Positions 43,786-51,621 of a DNA stretch of 64,000 bases are shown piece by piece. This DNA comes from Pseudonocardia sp. 73-21 (GTDB lineage: Bacteria > Actinomycetota > Actinomycetes > Mycobacteriales > Pseudonocardiaceae), in contig NZ_MKVV01000038.1 of assembly GCF_001899645.1 (NCBI RefSeq), positions 49,771 to 113,770 on the forward strand. Reading direction: 5' to 3'. The translations under genes and the position numbers were made by a program. Under the pieces are notes generated by a model. It was given only the letters and a program-made list of their open reading frames with translations. It had not been told where the DNA came from and did not search any database. Position 1 is the first letter of the stretch, and each line of letters opens with the position of its first letter.

Positions 43786-46314
43786 TCACTCGTCCTCGTC
43801 GGACTCCCCGCCCCCGCCGCGCATGAGCCACAGCACGCTCTCGAGCTCGTCGGGCTTGATGAGCACGTCGCGGGCCTTCGACCCCTCCGACGGCCCGACG
43901 ACGCCGCGCGACTCGCACAGGTCCATCAGCCGGCCGGCCTTCGCGAACCCGACGCGCAGCTTGCGCTGGAGCATCGACGTCGACCCGAACTGCGAGGTGA
44001 CGATGAGCTCGGTGGCCTGCAGGAGCAGGTCGAGGTCGTCGCCGATGTCGGCGTCGACCTCCTTCTTCTCCGCCTTCTGGGCCGTGACGCCGTCGAAGTA
44101 GGTCGGCTCGGCCTGGTCCTTCGCGAACGAGACCACCGACGAGATCTCGTCGTCGCCGACGAACGCGCCCTGCATGCGGACGGGCTTGCTCGCGCCCATG
44201 GGCAGGAACAGCGCGTCGCCCATGCCGATGAGCTTCTCGGCGCCGGGCTGGTCGAGGATGACGCGCGAGTCCGTCAGCGACGACGTCGCGAACGCCAGCC
44301 GCGACGGCACGTTCGTCTTGATCAGACCCGTCACGACGTCGACGGACGGGCGCTGCGTGGCGAGCACGAGGTGGATGCCGGCGGCGCGGGCCTTCTGCGT
44401 GATGCGCACGACCGCGTCCTCGACGTCGCGCGGTGCCGTCATCATCAGGTCGGCCAGCTCGTCGACGATGCACAGGATGTAGGGATAGGGCCGGTACTCC
44501 CGCTCGCTGCCCAGGGGCGCCGCGATCTCGCCGGAGCGGACCTTGCGGTTGAACTCGTCGACGTGGCGGACCTTGTTGACCTGCATGTCCTGGTAGCGCT
44601 GCTCCATCTCCTCCACCAGCCAGGCCAGCGCGGACGCCGCCTTCTTCGGCTGGGTGATGATGGGCGTGATCAGGTGCGGGATGCCCTCGTAGGGCGTCAG
44701 CTCCACCATCTTGGGGTCGATCAGGATCATCCGGACCTCGTCCGGGGTCGCCCGGCTCAGCAGCGAGACCAGCATCGAGTTCACGAAGCTCGACTTGCCG
44801 GAACCGGTGGACCCCGCGACGAGCAGGTGGGGCATCTTCGCGAGGTTGGCCGTGAGGAAGTGGCCCTCGATGTCCTTGCCCAGCCCGACGACGAGCGGGT
44901 GCTGCTCGGCACGCGCGGTGCCGGAGCGCAGCACGTCGCCGAGGCGCACCATCTCGCGGTCGGTGTTGGGCACCTCGATGCCGACGGCCGACTTGCCCGG
45001 GATGGGCGCCAGGATCCGCACGTTGTCGGTGGCCACGGCGTAGGAGATGTTCTTGGTGAGCTGCGTGATCTTCTCGACCTTGACGGCCGGGCCGAGCTCG
45101 ATCTCGTAGCGCGTGACGGTCGGGCCCCGGGTGAAGCCGGTGACCTGCGCGTCCACGGAGAACTGGTCGAGCACCGCGGTGATGCGCTCGATCATGGCGT
45201 CGTTGGCGGCGCTGCGGGTCTTGGGCACGGGGCCGGTGGGCAGCAGGTCGCTGGGCGGGAGCAGGTAGGGCGGCTCGCCCTCGCGGCTCTGCACGACCAG
45301 CCGCAGCTGCTCGCCGACCTCGGGTGGGTGGGACTCGGACGAGGCCTCCGGCTCCTCGGCCGGCGGGGTGGCCGGGATGCTCGCCGGGGGCTTGCGCGCC
45401 CGCGGCGGCACCGGCACGTACTCCTCGACGGGCTCGGGTTCCGGGTCGGGCTCCGGCGGGAGGGGCTCCTCCTCCTTGTAGACGTCCGCGACGCGCGAGG
45501 CCTGGCGGCGGCGGGCCGGGCGACGCGGGGCGGCCGGCTCCTCGGGGGTGGGCTCCTCGACGACGGCCTCCGCCGGCTCGTCCTCGACGGCGCGCCCGAG
45601 CAGCCGCCGCACCCGGTTCGGCACCTCGCGGAACGGCGTGGCGGTGAGCACCAGGAACGCGTAGCCCGACAGCAGCACGAGCACCGGCGCGGCGACCCAC
45701 GCCGTCAGCCCGGTGGCGAGCGGGGTGGCGGCGACGTAGCCGATCGCTCCCCCGCCCTCGGCCCAGCGCGACGGCTGGTCGGGACGGCCGGCGATCAGGT
45801 GCACGAGCCCCAGCACGCCGAGGGCGAGCAGAAGGGTGCCCACGGTGACACGCGGCCGGGACTCCGGGTTGGGCGCGGTGGCCAGCATGACCACCCCGGC
45901 GATCGCCAGCAGGACGGGCAGCACGCCCGACCCCAGCCCGACGACGAACCCGACGGCGGTGGACAGCGCACGGCCGACGGGTCCGCCGGCGCCCCACCAG
46001 ATCCCCGCGGCACCGACGACGGCGAACACGAGCAGGGCGACGCCGATGCCGTCGCGGCGGTGGGCGGGGTCGAGCTCGCGGGTGCGTCCCATGGCGCGAC
46101 CGGCGGAACGGCCGAGCCTGGCAACACCGCGCCCGACGCCGTCGATCCCGCGGTCGATCAGGTCCGGACCCTTGCGGGGCGGGGGCTTGCGCGGCGCGGG
46201 CCGCCTGCCGTTGGACTGCCCGCGGGCCGCGGGCTTGCGCGCTCCCGAGCCCCGCGAGGTCGCCCGCGCCGCGGTGCTCCTGCTACCGCCGCTTGCGGTC
46301 GTCCGTCCAGCCAT
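43786..46314 (-). CDS. ftsK: DNA translocase FtsK
   Basis: An 842-residue septal DNA pump. After a basic, Pro/Arg-rich N-terminus, helices at about 90-235 anchor it ([71 protein letters not shown]). A Pro/Glu linker follows (about 245-345). The motor has Walker [14 protein letters not shown], Walker [14 protein letters not shown], and the gamma winged helix [24 protein letters not shown]. It carries out chromosome dimer resolution at division. Position matches Rv2748c. TACCGT 6 bases before the ATG suggests a leaderless mRNA. Confidence 0.96.
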   Translation of the reverse strand: MAGRTTASGGSRSTAARATSRGSGARKPAARGQSNGRRPAPRKPPPRKGPDLIDRGIDGVGRGVARLGRSAGRAMGRTRELDPAHRRDGIGVALLVFAVVGAAGIWWGAGGPVGRALSTAVGFVVGLGSGVLPVLLAIAGVVMLATAPNPESRPRVTVGTLLLALGVLGLVHLIAGRPDQPSRWAEGGGAIGYVAATPLATGLTAWVAAPVLVLLSGYAFLVLTATPFREVPNRVRRLLGRAVEDEPAEAVVEEPTPEEPAAPRRPARRRQASRVADVYKEEEPLPPEPDPEPEPVEEYVPVPPRARKPPASIPATPPAEEPEASSESHPPEVGEQLRLVVQSREGEPPYLLPPSDLLPTGPVPKTRSAANDAMIERITAVLDQFSVDAQVTGFTRGPTVTRYEIELGPAVKVEKITQLTKNISYAVATDNVRILAPIPGKSAVGIEVPNTDREMVRLGDVLRSGTARAEQHPLVVGLGKDIEGHFLTANLAKMPHLLVAGSTGSGKSSFVNSMLVSLLSRATPDEVRMILIDPKMVELTPYEGIPHLITPIITQPKKAASALAWLVEEMEQRYQDMQVNKVRHVDEFNRKVRSGEIAAPLGSEREYRPYPYILCIVDELADLMMTAPRDVEDAVVRITQKARAAGIHLVLATQRPSVDVVTGLIKTNVPSRLAFATSSLTDSRVILDQPGAEKLIGMGDALFLPMGASKPVRMQGAFVGDDEISSVVSFAKDQAEPTYFDGVTAQKAEKKEVDADIGDDLDLLLQATELIVTSQFGSTSMLQRKLRVGFAKAGRLMDLCESRGVVGPSEGSKARDVLIKPDELESVLWLMRGGGGESDEDE

Positions 46315-46320
46315 GGGCCC

Positions 46321-46326
46321 ACGGTA
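46321..46326 (-). promoter_or_regulatory. -10 box (TACCGT) of a leaderless ftsK transcript
   Basis: TACCGT on the minus strand ends 6 bases before the ftsK ATG (46314), and the intervening GGGCCC cannot act as a ribosome site. The same box and spacing are seen at dapA and DUF3046. Confidence 0.6.
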
Positions 46327-46389
46327 TCGGGCACGGCGGCATGATCCGGTGACCGACGCACCCCGGCTCCGTCACCCTCCTGAGCCAAG

Positions 46390-46415
46390 GATCACCGTTT
46401 CGGTGACGGGTGATC
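46390..46415. terminator. Hairpin downstream of the kinase gene
   Basis: GATCACC (46390-46396) and GGTGATC (46409-46415) enclose a further CCG...CGG pairing. It lies between the kinase stop (46470) and the ftsK promoter on the same strand, where a terminator is expected. Confidence 0.5.
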
Positions 46416-46469
46416 ATGAGCCGGGACCGGGGCGGGCCGGGAGCGGGCACGCTTCCCGGTGGAGCGGCC

Positions 46470-47405
46470 TCAGGTCACGGTGCCCAGAACGCGGTCCAGC
46501 TCCGCGAGCGTGGGCCTGTCCCCGGCTGCGCCCGACAGGCAGGCGTCGATCACCTCGGCGACCGGCCGGGGGAGCCGCCGTCTGGCCCGGACCCGCGGCG
46601 CCCGACGGACGAGCTGCGGGTAGCGCTCCCCCGGCCGGTCGGCTGGACGGGTGCACGAGCCGCTGACGGCCCGCGAGTGCGGGCCCCGGGCGAACGGCTG
46701 ATGGAGGGTGGCCGCTTCGTAGAGGACGAGGCCGACGCCCCACACGTCCACGGGTGGGCCCAGGTCGCCACCGCGGGCCTGTTCCGGGGACATGTACGCC
46801 GGTGTCCCGTTGCCCGCGGAGCTCGGGCCGGGAGGACGGGCGAGGCTCAGGTCGATCAGCTGCGCCCGGCCCCCGTTGCTGATGATGTTGCCGGGCTTGA
46901 TGTCCATGTGCAGGTAGCCGTACCCGTGCAGGTAGCGCACCACCGAGCAGAGGTGCCGGCCGAGGTGCCCGAGCGCGCCGAGCGGCAGCCGTTGACCCAT
47001 GTCGTCGAGCACGTGGCCGAGGGTGGCGCCGGCGAGCGTCTCGAGCACGAGGACGGGCGGCTGCGGACGCGGCGGCCGGATCAGCTCGTACCCGCGCACG
47101 AGGTGGGGATGGGTCAATGTGGTCAGCAGCCGGCCCTCGAGGAGCAGGTGCCGCCGCGCGGAACGGTCGTCGACGGCGTCGGGCCGGAGGGTCTTTACCA
47201 GGCACCGGGCGAAGCGGGCGTCGCTCCAGGCGTCGTAGGTGTCGTAGTCGTTGCCCCGGTTGAGGTGCTCGAGCACCCGGTAGCCGGGGGCGATCCGGTC
47301 CCCGTGGCCGAGCACTGCAGGCCCGTCGGGATCGGTCTCGGGCATCCCCAGCAGGGCGAGATCGGGCAGCGCCACGTCCGGAGGAGGCTGCAGAGCGCTG
47401 GTCAT
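46470..47405 (-). CDS. Eukaryotic-like Ser/Thr protein kinase in an exporter operon
   Basis: A 311-residue soluble kinase. Essential residues can be placed: K71 (CLVKTL), E90 (LLLEGRLL), the catalytic loop H166-M-D168-I-K-P-G-N173, and D185 (LIDLSLAR, replacing DFG). The activation segment ends AYMSPEQARG. The glycine loop is weak (LNRGNDYDTYDAW). There is no transmembrane helix or extracellular sensor, unlike most PknB relatives, and no lanthionine cyclase domain. Its ATG overlaps the exporter stop (ATGA). With the Ser-rich peptide gene upstream, phosphorylation of that peptide or of the exporter is a reasonable but untested idea. Confidence 0.87.
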   Translation of the reverse strand: MTSALQPPPDVALPDLALLGMPETDPDGPAVLGHGDRIAPGYRVLEHLNRGNDYDTYDAWSDARFARCLVKTLRPDAVDDRSARRHLLLEGRLLTTLTHPHLVRGYELIRPPRPQPPVLVLETLAGATLGHVLDDMGQRLPLGALGHLGRHLCSVVRYLHGYGYLHMDIKPGNIISNGGRAQLIDLSLARPPGPSSAGNGTPAYMSPEQARGGDLGPPVDVWGVGLVLYEAATLHQPFARGPHSRAVSGSCTRPADRPGERYPQLVRRAPRVRARRRLPRPVAEVIDACLSGAAGDRPTLAELDRVLGTVT

Positions 47406-49321
47406 GATCGGCTCCGGGCACCGTCGCTGGAGGCGGAAGGGAGGGGGACGCGGCGGACGGGGCTGGGCCGCGACGGGCCGGAGACGACCGGCTCGGCGGC
47501 GGGCGGACCCTGGCGGTGGAGCCGGTGCAGGTGGGCGTACCCGGGGTGGGTCACGAGGAGCTCCTGGTGCGTGCCGGAACCGGTGATCCGGCCGTGTTCC
47601 AGATAGAGGATCCGGTCGGCGTCGATCACGGTGAGCAGGTTGTGGGAGATCACGACGGTCGTGCGCCCGGCCATCAGCCGCCGCAGTGGCGTGAGGATCC
47701 GATCGGCGGACTCCGCGTCCAGCCCGGTCGTGGGCTCGTCGAGCAGCAGCACCGGTGCGTCACGGATCATCGCCCGGGCGATCGCGACGCGTTGGCGCTG
47801 ACCTCCCGAGAGCATGCGCCCGCGTTGCCCGACCCGGGTGGCGTAGCCGTCGGGGAGCATGCGCACGAAGGCGTCGGCATCGGCGGCCACGGAGGCACGC
47901 AGCATCTCGGCCTCGTTGGCGTCCGGCTTGCCCCACAGGATGTTGTCGCGGATGGTGCCGTCGAACACGAGGGTCTCCTGCAGCACCACCGCCATGTTGC
48001 GGCGCAGGTCGGCCAGCGCCAGCTCGCGCAGGTCGCAGCCGTCGAGCAGGACGCGACCGGCGTCGGGGTCGTAGAGCCGCAGCATCAGCTTCACCAGCGT
48101 GGACTTGCCGGCGCCGCTGGCCCCGACCACCGCGACCCGCTGCCCTTCGGCGACGGTGAGCTCGATGTCCTGCAGGGTCGCCTGTGTGGTTCCCGGGTAG
48201 GTGAAGCTCAGGCCCTCGACGCGCACGACGCCACGGGCACGGCCCAGGGGACGTGGTGCGGCGGGCTCCCGGACGAGCGGCTGCAGGTCCTGCAGCTCCA
48301 TGATGCGTTCGGCGCTGGCGGTGGCCGCGTACACGGAGTTGGAGAGCCGGGCGAACCCCCGGATCGGGCTGTAGAGCTGGGTCAGGTACACGACGAACAC
48401 CAGCAGCCCGCCGAGCGTGATGCGGTTCTGGGCCAGCTCCCACATCCCGAGGGCCAGAACGAGCATGGCCCCGCCCGCCTCCAGCAGGTCGATCAACGGG
48501 CTGAACAGGGCCCGCAGCCGGGTGGCGTCCATCTGCGCCCGGAAGGAACCGAGGTTCTCCCGGTGGAACCGGTCGGTCTCGCTCGCCTCGCGGTCGTAGA
48601 CCTGCACGAGTGCCGCGTTGGCGAAGGACTCCTCGGCGGCGGCCGTGATCGCGCCGGTGCGGCGGCGCTTCTCCCGCGACGCGGTCTTGATCCGGGCCGA
48701 GAACGAACGGGCGGCGAGCCAGAACAGCGGCGCAGCGACCAGCGAGGCCAGGGCCAGCTGCCAGTTCAGGTAGAACAGCGCGGCCCCGTACAGCATGATC
48801 GTGAACGCGTAGGAAAGCGCGCTCACCAGACCCGAGATCACGGTCTGCTCGATCGTCGCGATGTCGCCGGTCAGCCGGGACAGCACGTCCCCGAGGGGAT
48901 GGCGCTCGAAGAACCCGACCGACAGCCGTTGGACGTGGGCGAACAGCCGCGTACGCAGGTCCAGCAGGAACCGCTCCGACACCCACGTGGAGAGGTAGTC
49001 GTCGGTGAAGGACACCACCCCCGCCACCAACGTCAGCGCGACGTACACCCCCGCCACGAGCGGGAAGAGACCGAAGTGCTGCGGGGTCAGCACGTCGTCG
49101 ATGAGAATCTTGAACATCCAGATTCCGGCCGTGTCGAGGGCCGGGCCGACCGCCACCAGCGCCACGGTGACCCACAACCGTCGCCGGTAAGGGCGGACGC
49201 CCGGCCAGAACCGACGGAAGATCTGCACGAGACCGGCAGCAGGCGTCTCGCCCAGCAGTCCACCGGTCTCGGTGCCACCGCCCGGCGCGGGCCTGGACGC
49301 AGCCCTCCGATCAGTACCCAT
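47402..49321 (-). CDS. ABC exporter, fused membrane and ATPase domains
   Basis: A 639-residue half-transporter of the type I exporter family (MsbA/multidrug-peptide type). Six membrane helices lie at about 45-340. The ATPase has Walker A VGASGAGKSTLVK, signature LSGGQRQRVA, Walker B VLLLDEPTT and the H-loop VVISHNL. It has no N-terminal C39 peptidase domain. The ATG at 49321 follows a GGGGATGGG stretch; the frame is open further upstream but overlaps the small peptide gene. It lies between a 39-residue peptide gene and a kinase gene, all on one strand. Confidence 0.9.
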   Translation of the reverse strand: MGTDRRAASRPAPGGGTETGGLLGETPAAGLVQIFRRFWPGVRPYRRRLWVTVALVAVGPALDTAGIWMFKILIDDVLTPQHFGLFPLVAGVYVALTLVAGVVSFTDDYLSTWVSERFLLDLRTRLFAHVQRLSVGFFERHPLGDVLSRLTGDIATIEQTVISGLVSALSYAFTIMLYGAALFYLNWQLALASLVAAPLFWLAARSFSARIKTASREKRRRTGAITAAAEESFANAALVQVYDREASETDRFHRENLGSFRAQMDATRLRALFSPLIDLLEAGGAMLVLALGMWELAQNRITLGGLLVFVVYLTQLYSPIRGFARLSNSVYAATASAERIMELQDLQPLVREPAAPRPLGRARGVVRVEGLSFTYPGTTQATLQDIELTVAEGQRVAVVGASGAGKSTLVKLMLRLYDPDAGRVLLDGCDLRELALADLRRNMAVVLQETLVFDGTIRDNILWGKPDANEAEMLRASVAADADAFVRMLPDGYATRVGQRGRMLSGGQRQRVAIARAMIRDAPVLLLDEPTTGLDAESADRILTPLRRLMAGRTTVVISHNLLTVIDADRILYLEHGRITGSGTHQELLVTHPGYAHLHRLHRQGPPAAEPVVSGPSRPSPVRRVPLPSASSDGARSRS

Positions 49322-49416
49322 CCCATCCCCACTGACGTCGTCCCGGGTGATCGGGACCGGAGAACTCGACGGGGGTCCGGCCGGTGAGCGGCTGGGACCC
49401 CCGTCAGTCCCTGCTA

Positions 49417-49536
49417 TCAGTGGCGGCCGCGTCGGCGACCGCGGTGGCTGCTCTTCCTGCTGCTGTGACGACGGGACGTCCTGCTGGAGTGCCAGCTGGG
49501 AACGGCCGGCCTGAGTTCGCTGAACAGGCTCTTCAT
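49417..49536 (-). CDS. 39-residue Ser/Arg/His-rich peptide, possible exporter substrate
   Basis: The peptide starts MKSLFSELRPAVPSW and then becomes a strongly basic tail made almost entirely of Ser, Arg, His and Lys (HSSRTSRRHSSRKSS, then HRGRRRGRH). It has seven Ser and one Thr in the tail and no Cys. GGAAGGAAGG stands 5 bases before the ATG at 49536, one of the better ribosome sites in this stretch. It is followed after 95 bases by the exporter. The layout resembles a ribosomally made peptide with a leader and a modified core. A plain upstream leader ORF is the alternative. Confidence 0.5.
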   Translation of the reverse strand: MKSLFSELRPAVPSWHSSRTSRRHSSRKSSHRGRRRGRH

Positions 49537-49732
49537 CGTTGCCTTCCTTCCGCTCGGGGAACGCGGCGTTGCGCTCCGCCCCACACAGCACAGCACCGTT
49601 CCGCCCTGCTGTCTGATGCAGGAAGGACCGAACACGCCGACACCGGTCTCCCGATTTCGCGACCTCCGCCCTCTTGCGGAGACGCGCCGGACCGTTGCGG
49701 CCGGTATGCCCGGATCCGGTGCCCCGGGGGGC

Positions 49733-50185
49733 CTACCGCCGGTACCGCGTGAGCACCACCCACGTGGTGGTGCGCACGGTCTCCCGCCAGCTCGCCACCT
49801 GGTCCAGCACGGCGTCGAGCTCCGCCCCGCTCGACGCCGTGAGCAGCACGATCAGGTCGTACTCCCCCGTCACCGTCTCGATCTCGTCCACCCCGGGGAG
49901 CGCCGCGAGCCGCCGGACGTAGCCCGCGACGTCCGGGGTGCGGATGACCAGCCCCACCCGCGCGCGGTGGGCGGCCGCGACCCCGGGCAGGGCGACATCG
50001 GCGCGGTAGCCGCGGATCACGCCGTCGCTCTCCAGCCGCTGGACCCGCGCGAGCACCGCCGTGCGCGAGAGCCCGACGGCGCGTCCGAGGTCGGCCATCG
50101 TGGTGCGGCCGTCGGCGGCCAGGAGGTCGAGCAGACGCCGGTCGAGAGCATCGATCTGACGATTCGTCGGCGGCACGGGCGACAT
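49733..50185 (-). CDS. lrp: Lrp/AsnC regulator divergent from lat
   Basis: A 150-residue Lrp-type protein. The HTH is IDALDRRLLDLLAADGRTTMADLGRAVGLSRTAVLARVQRLESDGVI, and the effector RAM domain is ARVGLVIRTPDVAGYVRRLAALPGVDEIETVTGEYDLIVLL. It matches LrpA (Rv3291c), which controls lat in M. tuberculosis and responds to amino acids. It is transcribed away from lat across 72 bases that contain a perfect dyad. Confidence 0.9.
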   Translation of the reverse strand: MSPVPPTNRQIDALDRRLLDLLAADGRTTMADLGRAVGLSRTAVLARVQRLESDGVIRGYRADVALPGVAAAHRARVGLVIRTPDVAGYVRRLAALPGVDEIETVTGEYDLIVLLTASSGAELDAVLDQVASWRETVRTTTWVVLTRYRR

Positions 50186-50217
50186 CGTGGCACTTCGCCG
50201 GGCGACGCCGACGCTCG

Positions 50218-50250
50218 GTGTCGTGACCCGTCAGGATCGCGTCACGACAC
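50218..50250. promoter_or_regulatory. 10-bp-arm dyad upstream of lat
   Basis: GTGTCGTGAC (50218-50227) and GTCACGACAC (50241-50250) are perfect inverted copies with a 13-base spacer, ending 7 bases before the lat ATG. Binding there would block lat translation initiation or transcription. It is the natural site for the adjacent Lrp protein. Confidence 0.65.
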
Positions 50251-50257
50251 TGGGGGC

Positions 50258-51556
50258 ATGACGGTCATCACCCCCGGCCACATCGATCCGGGCAGGGTCC
50301 ACGAGACGCTGCGCCGCCACCTGCTCGTGGACGGCTTCGACCTCGTGCTGGACACCCGTGCCAGCCGGGGCTCGTGGCTCGTCGACGCGCGGGACGGGCG
50401 TCGCCACCTCGACCTGTTCAGCTTCTTCGCCTCGGCACCCCTGGGCATGAACCATCCCGCGCTGGCCGACGATCCGGCCTTCCTCGCGGAGCTGGCCGAG
50501 GTGGCGGTCAACAAACCGTCCAACTCCGACATCTACACGACGCAGATGGCCGCGTTCGTGGACACGTTCAGCCGCGTGCTGGGCGACCCGGCGCTGCCGC
50601 ACCTGTTCTTCGTCGAGGGCGGCGCGCTCGCCGTCGAGAACGCGCTCAAGACGGCGTTCGACTGGAAGCGCCGCCACAACGCGCTGCACGGCCGGCCCGG
50701 AGAACTGGGCACGAAAGTGCTGCACCTGCGCAAGGCGTTCCACGGGCGCAGCGGCTACACGCTCTCGCTCACCAACACCGACCCGGTGAAGACGGCGCTG
50801 TTCCCGACGTTCGACTGGCCGCGGATCGACGTGCCCGCGATCCACTTCGGGGACGTCCACGAGGCCGAGGCCCGGGCGCTCGCCCAGGCTCGCGAGGCGT
50901 TCGCCGCGCATCCCCACGACATCGCGTGCTTCCTCGCCGAGCCCATCCAGGGCGAGGGCGGCGACAACCACATGCGGCCCGGGTTCCTGCAGGCCATGCA
51001 GGCGCTGTGCGTCGAGCACGACGCCCTGTTCGTCCTCGACGAGGTGCAGACCGGCTGCGGCATGACCGGCACCCCGTGGGCCTACCAGCAGCTCGGTGTC
51101 CAGCCCGACGTCGTCGCGTTCGGGAAGAAGGTGCAGGTCTGCGGGATCATGGCCGGCGGGCGCGTGGACGAGGTGCCCGACAACGTGTTCGCCGTGTCGT
51201 CGCGGATCAACTCGACGTGGGGCGGCAACCTCACCGACATGGTGCGCTCGCGCCGCCAGCTCGAGGTGATCGAGGCCGACGGGCTGATCGAGCGCGCGGG
51301 GCTGCTGGGCAAGCGCCTGCTCGACGACCTGGGCACGGTGCCGGGGATCTCGGCCGTGCGCGGCCGGGGGCTGTTCGTGGCTTTCGACCTGCCCGACCCC
51401 GACTCCCGGAACGCCGTTCTCCGACGCCTGCACGACGACGAGGTGATGATCCTGGGTGGCGGGGAACGCTCGATCCGGCTGCGGCCGGCGCTGACCATCT
51501 CCGAGGACGAGCTCGCGCTCGCGGTGGCGGCGATCCGGAAGGCGGTGGCGAAATGA
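50258..51556 (+). CDS. lat: L-lysine 6-transaminase
   Basis: A 432-residue class III aminotransferase that converts L-lysine plus 2-oxoglutarate to 2-aminoadipate semialdehyde (piperideine-6-carboxylate). Motifs are HLDLFSFFASAPLGMNHP, VEGGALAVENALKTAFDWKRRHN, AFHGRSGYTLSLTNT, FLAEPIQGEGGDNH, DEVQTGCGMTG and the PLP lysine in VVAFGKKVQVCG. The ATG 50258 is used because MTVITPGHI is the family start. The next gene encodes an aldehyde dehydrogenase suited to oxidise the product. The lrp-lat pair is as in Rv3290c-Rv3291c. Confidence 0.93.
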   Translation: MTVITPGHIDPGRVHETLRRHLLVDGFDLVLDTRASRGSWLVDARDGRRHLDLFSFFASAPLGMNHPALADDPAFLAELAEVAVNKPSNSDIYTTQMAAFVDTFSRVLGDPALPHLFFVEGGALAVENALKTAFDWKRRHNALHGRPGELGTKVLHLRKAFHGRSGYTLSLTNTDPVKTALFPTFDWPRIDVPAIHFGDVHEAEARALAQAREAFAAHPHDIACFLAEPIQGEGGDNHMRPGFLQAMQALCVEHDALFVLDEVQTGCGMTGTPWAYQQLGVQPDVVAFGKKVQVCGIMAGGRVDEVPDNVFAVSSRINSTWGGNLTDMVRSRRQLEVIEADGLIERAGLLGKRLLDDLGTVPGISAVRGRGLFVAFDLPDPDSRNAVLRRLHDDEVMILGGGERSIRLRPALTISEDELALAVAAIRKAVAK

Positions 51557-51564
51557 GCGCTACG

Positions 51565-51612
51565 CGCCCGTGCGCGGATAACAGTGTTCCCACCCCGATT
51601 TCCGCTCACGAG
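51565..51612 (+). repeat. Dispersed intergenic repeat, copy 3
   Basis: CGCCCGTGCGCGGATAACAG, TGTTCCCACCCCGATTTCCG and CTCACGAG are contiguous. This is the third copy of the element at 24301-24359 and 41322-41381. It sits between the lat stop and the aldehyde dehydrogenase start. The region is open in the dehydrogenase frame from an ATG that overlaps the lat TGA, so the repeat might be translated as an N-terminal extension. Confidence 0.82.
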
Positions 51613-51621
51613 CCCTGCGGG

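Noticed and set aside
46470..49536. Class III or IV lanthipeptide cluster
   Set aside because: The kinase has no lyase or LanC-like cyclase domain, and the candidate peptide has no Cys, so lanthionine rings cannot form. It is kept as an unclassified peptide system.
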